Source: CAMQVM01 sp044433405
GTDB lineage: Bacteria > Bacteroidota > Bacteroidia > Bacteroidales > Rikenellaceae
Assembly: GCA_044433405.1 (NCBI GenBank)
Contig: JAWXTQ010000054.1
Span: 1 to 12,635 of the forward strand
Direction: 5' to 3'
DNA: 12,635 bases
Made by a program: the position numbers and the translations under genes. The first letter of the stretch is position 1. Each line of letters starts with the position of its first letter. A model generated the notes under the pieces. That model was given only the letters and a program-made list of their open reading frames with translations, was not told the origin of the DNA and searched no databases. Of this stretch, positions 7,179 to 12,635 are shown one piece after another.

Positions 7179-8105
7179 CTATTTTCTATTTGGTTGGTTG
7201 TTTAAGCCATAAATTTTTGAACTCCATGGAGAATAGGCACGCGCAACAGTGTTGATTGTAATCACTTCGGATTCGATATCGTGTAGATCATCTTGATAAC
7301 GACGTAGTGCTACAGCAATCGCAGCGATAACTTCACCTTTAACCTCGTCTGAAGTAATCTCTTTGTGTGATTTAATTTTGATGGGTTCGCCAGCAGCCTT
7401 TTTGCTCTTGCTGTTAGAGAAAGAGACAAGCAAAATACCCAAACCTTTAAATACTAAGAAGAGAGAAAGCAATGCCATGAATACTACACCCATAGCTGTT
7501 ACTGCCATAGTGACACCAACTGGATCTTGGCGATAGAACATCTCTGAGCGCGATTCAACCTCAATGTTCTCGTTAGTCGCTCCTGGTGTTGGAGACGGTA
7601 ACTTAGCCCATTGATAATCTTCGCTGCCTGATTTAGTTATGTATCCCATCGACTCATCTTCGTTGATAGATGCGTAGTTGTATGCAACACTGCTAATAGG
7701 TTCGCCTTTTCCACTAGCATCATAGAGCTCAATGCTCTTTGTGTTGTCTAGTGTGAAATTAAGATAGAATGTACCTTTTGTTGATTCGCCGTCTGCAAAA
7801 AACAACACATATTCTTGTGGTGAGATTTGTGTGCGACTATCACTTTTTGGCATTCTGTAGTTTATAACGCTACCATCATTTTTGGTAACTCTTAGTATTG
7901 AACCTGCAATGTTTACTTTAGAGTAACCACTGTTTTTAAGCTCAATCCAACCTGCTTTATTGCCAAAATCGTCCTCAACACTATTGACGTTTTTTACAAG
8001 CACCTCATTGATAACAATATCTTTAAGGCCTTGTGCTGAAACGCTAATAACCGTAAATAGAGCGACTACTAGAGCAATAATATTTTTTGATAATATCTTT
8101 TTCAT
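7179..8105 (-). CDS. OadG-type decarboxylase subunit with an extracytoplasmic lamin-tail domain
   Basis: The 308-residue protein opens with a signal peptide (basic MKK, hydrophobic core 9-21, likely cleavage after SVSA at 24). Residues about 28-178 look like a lamin tail domain: INEVLVKN start, GWIELKNSG, and a closing SPTPGATN at 171-178. A single membrane span follows (about 196-227), then a cytoplasmic tail with an IAAIAVALRRY stretch and a C-terminal PWSSKIYGLNNQ that resemble the small OadG/MmdD subunit, which anchors and assembles the complex. The usual OadG is about 80-120 residues, so the extra length is the outward-facing LTD. It starts 14 nt after mmdA stops. The family link is strong by context and tail. 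The role of the LTD is unknown, with surface or peptidoglycan anchoring as guesses. Confidence 0.82.
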   Translation of the reverse strand: MKKILSKNIIALVVALFTVISVSAQGLKDIVINEVLVKNVNSVEDDFGNKAGWIELKNSGYSKVNIAGSILRVTKNDGSVINYRMPKSDSRTQISPQEYVLFFADGESTKGTFYLNFTLDNTKSIELYDASGKGEPISSVAYNYASINEDESMGYITKSGSEDYQWAKLPSPTPGATNENIEVESRSEMFYRQDPVGVTMAVTAMGVVFMALLSLFLVFKGLGILLVSFSNSKSKKAAGEPIKIKSHKEITSDEVKGEVIAAIAVALRRYQDDLHDIESEVITINTVARAYSPWSSKIYGLNNQPNRK

Positions 8106-8119
8106 ACTTTTTGCTCAAA

Positions 8120-9682
8120 TTATAATGGAATATTCGAGTGTTTTTTCGCTGGATTTACAAGTCGCTTGTTTGCAAGTGATTGTAGTGCACGAATTACGCG
8201 GAAACGAGTGTTTCTAGGCTCGATTACATCATCAATATAGCCGTATTTTGCTGCATTGTATGGGTTTGCAAATGCATCGCGATACTCCTCTTCTTTCTTT
8301 GTGATGAATTCTGCTTTAGCCTCGTCACTTTCGATTGCGGCAATCTCTCTTGCAGATAACACTTCAATTGCACCTTTAGGACCCATTACTGCAATCTCGC
8401 CTGTTGGCCATGAGTAGTTGATATCTCCGCGAAGGTGTTTAGAAGCCATTACGCAATATGCTCCACCGTATGATTTACGTAGGATAACTGTGATTTTTGG
8501 AACTGTAGCTTCGCCATAAGCAAATAGTAATTTAGCTCCATGTATAATCAATCCACCATACTCTTGTCCTGTGCCAGGTAGGAAACCAGGAACGTCAACT
8601 AGGGTTACGATAGGGATGTTGAATGCATCGCAGAAACGTACGAAACGAGCTGCCTTGCGTGAAGAGTTGATATCTAACACACCTGCCATAAATTTTGGTT
8701 GGTTTGCGATAATACCAACAGAAGTGCCGTTGAAACGTGCAAAACAGGTTATGATGTTTGGCGCGTACTGTTTTTGAGACTCCAAAAACTCACCGTCGTC
8801 AACGATAGCTCTGATAACATCGGTAACATCGTATGGTTTGTTTGGATTGTCAGGAATGATTTCGTTTAGGCTATCTTCAAGACGTGCGATATCGTCAGTA
8901 CAAACTGCGTGTGGTGCATCTTCAAGATTGTTTTGTGGCATGTAGCTAATTAGCTTTCTGATTAGTTCTATACCCTCCTCTTCGTCTTCTACTGTGAAGT
9001 GTGAAACACCCGATTTTTTAGCGTGCATAGATGAGCCACCTAATTGCTCTTGAGTTACATCCTCGCCAGTTACTGTTTTTACAACTTTAGGGCCAGTAAC
9101 AAACATGTATGATGTAGCCTTGCTCATGATGATAAAGTCAGTTAAAGCAGGAGAGTATACTGAACCTCCAGCACATGGACCAAAGATTGCTGAAATTTGA
9201 GGTATAACACCTGAAGCTAATATATTGCGTTGGAAAATCTCTGTAAATCCTGCAAGTGCATTTACTCCCTCTTGGATACGTGCACCACCAGAATCGTTGA
9301 TGCCGATAACTGGAGCACCGTTTTTCATTGCCATATCCATAACTTTACATATTTTTTGTGCAAAAGTCTCAGAAAGAGAACCTCCAATAACTGTAAAGTC
9401 TTGAGAAAAGACGTAGACTAAACGACCATCTATTGTACCATAGCCTGTAACAACGCCATCACCTAAATACTCCTCTTTTTCCATTCCGAAGTTAGTGCAA
9501 CGGTGTTTAACAAACATGTCAAACTCTTCAAAGCTGCCCTCGTCAAGCAATAATGCTATTCTTTCACGTGCAGTTTGTTTGCCTTTTTTGTGCTGAGAAT
9601 CAATTCTTTTTTGACCTCCACCCATTCTTGCCTTATCGCGTAATTCGATAAGTTCTTTGATTTTTTCACTATTTGTACTCAT
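8120..9682 (-). CDS. mmdA: Methylmalonyl-CoA decarboxylase alpha subunit (carboxyltransferase)
   Basis: The 520-residue protein has the full length of the acyl-CoA carboxyltransferase family (MmdA/PccB). Family signatures: TARERIALLLD at 37-47, SGGARIQEG at 131-139, GPCAGGS at 168-174 (N-domain oxyanion region), VPGFLPGTGQEYGG at 364-377 and KSYGGAY at 403-409 (C-domain). It transfers the carboxyl group of methylmalonyl-CoA to biotin on MmdC, giving propionyl-CoA. The sequence alone cannot separate this from propionyl-CoA carboxylase beta, but adjacent mmdB, biotin carrier and OadG-type genes and the epimerase upstream identify a sodium-pump decarboxylase, and no biotin carboxylase gene is present. 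It starts 126 bp after mce in a T-rich spacer without a clear promoter. Confidence 0.94.
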   Translation of the reverse strand: MSTNSEKIKELIELRDKARMGGGQKRIDSQHKKGKQTARERIALLLDEGSFEEFDMFVKHRCTNFGMEKEEYLGDGVVTGYGTIDGRLVYVFSQDFTVIGGSLSETFAQKICKVMDMAMKNGAPVIGINDSGGARIQEGVNALAGFTEIFQRNILASGVIPQISAIFGPCAGGSVYSPALTDFIIMSKATSYMFVTGPKVVKTVTGEDVTQEQLGGSSMHAKKSGVSHFTVEDEEEGIELIRKLISYMPQNNLEDAPHAVCTDDIARLEDSLNEIIPDNPNKPYDVTDVIRAIVDDGEFLESQKQYAPNIITCFARFNGTSVGIIANQPKFMAGVLDINSSRKAARFVRFCDAFNIPIVTLVDVPGFLPGTGQEYGGLIIHGAKLLFAYGEATVPKITVILRKSYGGAYCVMASKHLRGDINYSWPTGEIAVMGPKGAIEVLSAREIAAIESDEAKAEFITKKEEEYRDAFANPYNAAKYGYIDDVIEPRNTRFRVIRALQSLANKRLVNPAKKHSNIPL

Positions 9683-9808
9683 CTTATAGAAATAAATGTT
9701 ATTATTTTGTTTTTTTTATATCCGCTAAATTTAAATGTCTCTGTTTGGCTAGATTAGCTGTTTTTTTAGGGCTATCAACGCAACTAGGGATGATTAACGG
9801 ATGTTAGA

Positions 9809-10219
9809 TTATTTATTTTTGTCTTCGCAAAGTTCAGTTAGTACTCCCTGTGTGCTTTTTGGATGCAAAAAGGCTATGCTTAAACCTTCAGCTCCTGTGC
9901 GTGGCGTTTTGTCAATTAATTGTACGCCTTTGCTATCTGCATGGGCAAGTGCACCCTCTAAACCATTTACTGCAAATGCAATGTGATGTACTCCTTCGCC
10001 TTTCTTTTCGATGAATTTACCAATTGGACCAGCTGGATCAGTAGACTCTAAAAGCTCAATCTTAGTTTGTCCAACCATGAAAAATGCTGTTTTAACTTTT
10101 TGTTCTGCTACCTCTTCGATATTGTAGCACTTAAGTCCTAATACCTCCTCGTAGTAAGGAATAGAAACTTCTAATGACTTAACGGCAATGCCGATGTGTT
10201 CAATGTGAGATAAATTCAT
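9809..10219 (-). CDS. mce: Methylmalonyl-CoA epimerase
   Basis: The 136-residue VOC-superfamily protein matches the family's usual length. Two beta-alpha-beta-beta-beta modules are visible: LSHIEHIGIAV with His8, and EGVHHIAFAV with His78/79. Likely metal ligands, by comparison with characterised epimerases, are His8, Gln40 (AEQKV), one of His78/79, and Glu129 (VLTELCE). KIELLE at 53-58 and FLHPKSTQGVL at 117-127 are typical. It interconverts the R form of methylmalonyl-CoA made by the B12 mutase with the S form used by MmdA, and is the first gene of the decarboxylase operon. No mutase gene is within view. Confidence 0.94.
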   Translation of the reverse strand: MNLSHIEHIGIAVKSLEVSIPYYEEVLGLKCYNIEEVAEQKVKTAFFMVGQTKIELLESTDPAGPIGKFIEKKGEGVHHIAFAVNGLEGALAHADSKGVQLIDKTPRTGAEGLSIAFLHPKSTQGVLTELCEDKNK

Positions 10220-10276
10220 TTTTGATAAGTTTTTAAATGTTTATATTTTAAGTTTTTTATCTTCTTAAGCTATGGA

Positions 10277-10306
10277 CAAAGTTAAGAATATTAAATTAAT
10301 AACAAA
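10277..10306 (-). promoter_or_regulatory. Consensus Bacteroidota promoter of the mce-mmd operon
   Basis: On the minus strand, TAACTTTG (complement of 10277-10284) is a perfect TAnnTTTG -7 box, and TTTG (complement of 10303-10306) is a perfect -33 box with an 18-bp spacer. Transcription would start near 10270, giving a leader of about 50 nt before mce. Confidence 0.72.
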
Positions 10307-10326
10307 AATAAAAACTATATTTTGTG

Positions 10327-10348
10327 CAAATTTTAATATTAAAATTTG
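10327..10348. promoter_or_regulatory. Perfect 22-bp palindrome upstream of the mce promoter, candidate operator
   Basis: Bases 10327-10337 (CAAATTTTAAT) are the exact reverse complement of 10338-10348. There is no loop, so it reads better as a site for a dimeric DNA-binding protein than as an RNA hairpin. It lies 20 bp upstream of the -33 box, a position that suits an activator. AT-rich palindromes arise by chance more easily, which lowers certainty. Confidence 0.45.
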
Positions 10349-10445
10349 GTTGTAATCTATTTGCCTTTCATGGCTTACACGTTATTAGTTGGTGTGAGTT
10401 GGGGCTTGAGGTGTTTTTTGCGAATTGGTGTTAAGTCAAGAAGAT
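10349..10445. other. Non-coding spacer with no recognised gene
   Basis: This stretch between the candidate operator and the ABC-F operon terminator has no convincing ORF, RNA gene or promoter. It holds a weak imperfect hairpin (CTTACAC near 10373 with GTGTGAG) and T/G-rich sequence. I see no cobalamin riboswitch, although B12-linked metabolism follows downstream. Confidence 0.5.
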
Positions 10446-10472
10446 AAAAATGTGGGTCGTAAGTGACCCACA
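10446..10472 (-). terminator. Rho-independent terminator after the ABC-F/FeoB-associated gene pair
   Basis: TGTGGGTC (10451-10458) pairs perfectly with GACCCACA (10465-10472) around a 6-nt loop. On the minus strand the stem is followed directly by five T (complement of 10446-10450). It lies just after the stop of the 45-residue gene. Confidence 0.85.
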
Positions 10473-10480
10473 TTGTATGT

Positions 10481-10618
10481 TTAGCTATTATTGCACGTTT
10501 TGTTGCAACCTTTGTTGCAGTTTTTGCAGCCTTTGGTTTTTTTTGATTCTTTAACCCATTTATAGGTGAAATATGCTGCTATTATTGCCACTAGTGATAT
10601 TGCTATTATGTCTTGCAT
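10481..10618 (-). CDS. FeoB-associated-type Cys-rich small membrane protein
   Basis: A 45-codon gene (ATG complementary to 10616-10618, TAA at 10481-10483) encodes MQDIIAISLVAIIAAYFTYK (residues 1-20), a single hydrophobic span. A basic stretch WVKESKKTK follows, then a cysteine-rich tail with GCKNCNKGCNKTC (Cys31, 34, 38, 42). This is the layout of the FeoB-associated Cys-rich membrane protein family (PF12669-like), normally found beside feoB of the ferrous iron transporter. It starts 4 nt after the ABC-F stop and is closed by a good terminator, so it is co-transcribed with the ABC-F gene. No feoA or feoB is in view, making it an orphan of the family. The cysteines may bind Fe or other metals. 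Function beyond the family name is unproven. Confidence 0.82.
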   Translation of the reverse strand: MQDIIAISLVAIIAAYFTYKWVKESKKTKGCKNCNKGCNKTCNNS

Positions 10619-10622
10619 TTTG

Positions 10623-12260
10623 CTACTTTGTTTTTTCTAGCTCGCGAAGGTTATCCATCTTCTTCTTTGCAAGGAAGTCGTAAATTGTTTCTAAGTGCTC
10701 GGTTACTTTTCCTCCTCCGAATTCAAACACCTTGTTTGTTAATCCGTTAAGGAAGTCGCGGTCGTGCGATACCAATATTAGTGTTCCATCGTAATTTGTT
10801 AGTGCCTCCTTTAGCATTGCTTTGGTTTTTAGGTCGAGGTGGTTTGTGGGCTCATCGAGAATCAGAAGATTGTGTGGCTCTAGTAATAGTTTTATCATTG
10901 CTAGGCGTGTGCGTTCACCTCCTGAGAGAACTTTAACCTTCTTGTCGATGTCGTCGCGGCCAAACATAAATGCTCCTAAAATGTCGCGTAGCTTGGTTCT
11001 TATGTCGCCCACCGCGATGTTGTCTACTGTCTCAAAGATTGATATTTCGCCATCTAATAAAGAGGCTTCGTTTTGGGCAAAGTAGCCAATTTCGATGCCG
11101 TGACCTCTCGATAGTTTGCCTTCATGCTCGATTTGTTGCATTATGCACTTTACCATAGTCGATTTACCCTCGCCATTCTTGCCAACAAAAGCAACTTTGT
11201 CACCTTTGTGAATAGTGATATTTACATTTGAGAAAACGGTATGATTGTCGTACGATTTTGCCACATCTTCGCATATCACTGGGTAGCTTCCGCAGTGAGG
11301 AGAGGGTGGAAAACGTAGGTTTAGAGCTGAACGATCTTCGGGGTCAATTTCGATAATCTCTAGCTTCTCTAACATTCTAACGCGTGACTGCACTTGGTTT
11401 GTTTTAGAGTATGTGCCTTTGAATCGCTCAATAAATTCTCGGTTTTCAGCAATCATCTTCTGTTGTGCATTGTATTGAGCAACTTGATTTTCGCGACGTT
11501 CTTTGCGAAGTTCAAGATATTTAGAGTAGTTAACCTTGTAGTCATAGAGTCGCGACATGTTAATCTCTAGTGTGCGCGTTGTGATATTATCGACAAATGC
11601 CTTATCGTGGGATATTACGATAACGCTTTTGCAATCGTTAATCAGAAAATCCTCTAACCACCCAATACTCTCAATGTCGAGGTGGTTTGTTGGCTCGTCG
11701 AGAAGAATTAAATCGGGCTTTTGAAGTAGTATCTTTGCAAGTTCTATCCTCATGCGCCATCCTCCACTAAATTCGGATGTCGGGCGTGTGAGGTCACTAC
11801 GTGTGAAACCTAAACCTAATAGAGCTCTCTCTACATCTTCGGCATAGTTTGTTAAATCTATAGAGTAGTATTTCTCACTAAGTGTTGAAACCTCCTCAAT
11901 GATGCGCATGTAAGAGTCAGAATCGTAGTCGGTGCGGGTAGTTAATTGTTCGTTTAGCTCTTCGATCTTCTTCTCCATCTCAAAAAGATGTGAAAATGCT
12001 TTTGCAGCTTCGTCAAAAAGTGTTGAGTCATCATCGAGAAGAAGATGCTGAGGTAGATATGCTATTTTACCACCCTCTGGAAGCGAAATCTTGCCTCTCG
12101 TTGGGGTTTTTTCGCCTGCAATTATTTTTAATAGAGTTGATTTACCAGCTCCATTCTTGCCCATTAGGGCGATTTTGTCTCCTTCGTTAACCACAAAAGA
12201 GATATCTTTAAATAGGGTAGTGCCGCTAAACTCTACCGTCAAAGAATCAATTGAAATCAT
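10623..12260 (-). CDS. ABC-F family ATPase, probable translation factor
   Basis: The 545-residue soluble protein has two ATP-binding cassettes and no membrane segments, the ABC-F plan. NBD1: Walker A GKNGAGKST at 34-42, signature FSGGW at 164-168, Walker B LLDEPTNHLD at 186-195, switch ISHD at 216-219. A charged alpha-helical linker follows (about 245-305, rich in Arg/Lys/Glu/Gln), the region that reaches into the ribosome in characterised relatives. NBD2: GKNGEGKST at 360-368, LSGGER at 445-450, LILDEPTNHLD at 466-476. Characterised ABC-F proteins bind the ribosomal E site and relieve stalling or protect against antibiotics. The ordinary linker length and housekeeping surroundings favour a housekeeping member. 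Which paralogue it is cannot be decided here. It shares a transcript with the FeoB-associated-type gene. Confidence 0.94.
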   Translation of the reverse strand: MISIDSLTVEFSGTTLFKDISFVVNEGDKIALMGKNGAGKSTLLKIIAGEKTPTRGKISLPEGGKIAYLPQHLLLDDDSTLFDEAAKAFSHLFEMEKKIEELNEQLTTRTDYDSDSYMRIIEEVSTLSEKYYSIDLTNYAEDVERALLGLGFTRSDLTRPTSEFSGGWRMRIELAKILLQKPDLILLDEPTNHLDIESIGWLEDFLINDCKSVIVISHDKAFVDNITTRTLEINMSRLYDYKVNYSKYLELRKERRENQVAQYNAQQKMIAENREFIERFKGTYSKTNQVQSRVRMLEKLEIIEIDPEDRSALNLRFPPSPHCGSYPVICEDVAKSYDNHTVFSNVNITIHKGDKVAFVGKNGEGKSTMVKCIMQQIEHEGKLSRGHGIEIGYFAQNEASLLDGEISIFETVDNIAVGDIRTKLRDILGAFMFGRDDIDKKVKVLSGGERTRLAMIKLLLEPHNLLILDEPTNHLDLKTKAMLKEALTNYDGTLILVSHDRDFLNGLTNKVFEFGGGKVTEHLETIYDFLAKKKMDNLRELEKTK

Positions 12261-12285
12261 TAAAAAATATTGTATAAATTTTGTA

Positions 12286-12317
12286 CAAAAGTAGCTAATC
12301 TATTTGTGTATTCCAAG
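12286..12317 (-). promoter_or_regulatory. Promoter of the ABC-F operon
   Basis: On the minus strand TACTTTTG (complement of 12286-12293) is a perfect TAnnTTTG -7 box, and CTTG (complement of 12314-12317) is a three-of-four -33 box with a 20-bp spacer. The start would be near 12279, leaving a leader of about 19 nt that is A/T-rich and lacks a Shine-Dalgarno sequence. Confidence 0.65.
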
Positions 12318-12335
12318 GTTGGTGTGTTTTTATTA

Positions 12336-12372
12336 GGTTGTGTTGTGTTGTGTTGTGTTGGGTTGGGTTGGG
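12336..12372. repeat. Pentanucleotide tandem repeat (TGTTG then GGTTG)
   Basis: Four exact TGTTG units at 12341-12360, preceded by GTTG, run into two GGTTG units at 12361-12370 and a final GG. The tract is not in a reading frame. It lies about 20 bp upstream of the ABC-F -33 box and abuts the inverted-repeat element at 12373. Such tracts can change length by slippage. Confidence 0.85.
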
Positions 12373-12504
12373 CGGCTTTCACTGCATGAGACTTCGTTCA
12401 TGCTTGTAGGGATAGGTTTTTATTTCTTTTAGCTCATACCTGCGGTATGGCACAAGAAATAAAAACCTATCCCTATTTTTGGCTACGCCAAAAAGTGAAA
12501 GCCG
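12373..12504. repeat. 132-bp inverted-repeat element with a cloverleaf-like fold
   Basis: Perfect 11-bp terminal inverted repeats (CGGCTTTCACT at 12373-12383, AGTGAAAGCCG at 12494-12504) enclose three hairpins in a row. Arm 1: GCATGA 12384-12389 with TCATGC 12398-12403. Arm 2: a perfect 22-bp stem, 12407-12428 with 12454-12475, capped by CATACC 12435-12440 pairing with GGTATG 12444-12449. Arm 3: TTTTTGGC 12476-12483 with GCCAAAAA 12487-12494, loop TAC. Almost every base is paired. There is no ORF, tRNA feature or transposase. It occupies the gap between the divergent ABC-F gene and the rightward gene at 12617, and its left end recurs at 2892-2936. A MITE-like or REP-like element, or a structured RNA, are possible readings. 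Confidence 0.85.
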
Positions 12505-12561
12505 AGGCGTACCAAAGCATATCTAAAAAGAGGAAAAACGTAACCGTCTCCACGATCACGT

Positions 12562-12593
12562 CTTGACACAATCTGAGTAATTTCAGACCTTTG
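12562..12593 (+). promoter_or_regulatory. Promoter for the gene entering the right edge
   Basis: CTTG at 12562-12565 (within TTGACA) and GACCTTTG at 12586-12593 match the Bacteroidota -33 and -7 elements except at one position each, with a 20-bp spacer. The start would be near 12600, about 17 nt before the ATG at 12617. A short inverted repeat (TCTGA 12572-12576, TCAGA 12583-12587) overlaps the spacer and -7 box. Confidence 0.5.
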
Positions 12594-12616
12594 CATCAAA
12601 TAAAAAAGATGTAATT

Positions 12617-12635
12617 ATGGTATTGAATATCGAAG
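12617..12635 (+). CDS. Start of an unidentified gene, 3' end outside the window
   Basis: An ATG at 12617 follows an A-rich leader (AAAAAAG, then GATGTAATT) and a plausible promoter, and reads MVLNIE before the window ends. Six residues are too few to assign a family. The call rests on promoter position and leader composition. Confidence 0.35.

Noticed and set aside
10362..10400. Third copy of the dispersed repeat
   Set aside because: GCCTTTCATGGCTTACA is only loosely similar to the shared left end and lacks TTGTAG-N-GATAG.
10220..10445. Cobalamin riboswitch upstream of mce
   Set aside because: The mapped promoter leaves only about a 50-nt AT-rich leader, and no B12-box-like conserved core is visible.
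12336..12372. CRISPR-like repeats
   Set aside because: The units are 5 bp and contiguous, without spacers, and no cas genes are present.
12373..12504. Cloverleaf as a tRNA or tmRNA
   Set aside because: The length, the 22-bp arm, and the absence of tRNA T-loop, D-loop and CCA-stem features do not fit.

Overview
The window looks like a chromosomal segment of an anaerobic, propionate-forming member of the Bacteroidales (Bacteroidota). Three things point there: low-GC DNA with A-rich leaders instead of clear Shine-Dalgarno sequences; several upstream sites matching the Bacteroidota promoter consensus (TTTG / TAnnTTTG); and gene families and gene order typical of that group, especially a sodium-pumping methylmalonyl-CoA decarboxylase operon with a lamin-tail/OadG fusion subunit. 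The genus cannot be read from the sequence.

Layout. (1) Bases 1-2854, plus strand: an aminotransferase cut by the left edge, a phenylacetate-CoA ligase family enzyme (paaK) and a tandem-ACT protein, tightly spaced as one operon, probably for interconversion of aromatic amino acids, aryl-pyruvates and arylacetates. (2) Bases 2855-3045: a convergent gap packed with hairpins, including one copy of a dispersed repeat. (3) Bases 3046-5445, minus strand: PhnP-like metallo-hydrolase, short-chain dehydrogenase, SAM methyltransferase, in that transcription order. (4) Bases 5493-5546: an unusually long perfect terminator hairpin. (5) Bases 5554-10219, minus strand: mce, mmdA, LTD-OadG, mmdC, mmdB. Together these epimerise and decarboxylate methylmalonyl-CoA to propionyl-CoA while exporting Na+. 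A consensus promoter and a perfect 22-bp palindrome lie upstream. (6) Bases 10446-12317, minus strand: an ABC-F ATPase followed 4 nt later by a 45-residue FeoB-associated-type Cys-rich membrane protein, with promoter and terminator. (7) Bases 12336-12635: a pentanucleotide repeat, a 132-bp element with terminal inverted repeats that can fold into a three-armed cloverleaf, and the promoter and first codons of a rightward gene.

The coding genes are intact and belong to known families. The least explained content is intergenic: the cloverleaf element at 12373-12504, whose left end recurs at 2892-2936 with a different but still self-complementary first hairpin. This suggests a structured, dispersed non-coding element.
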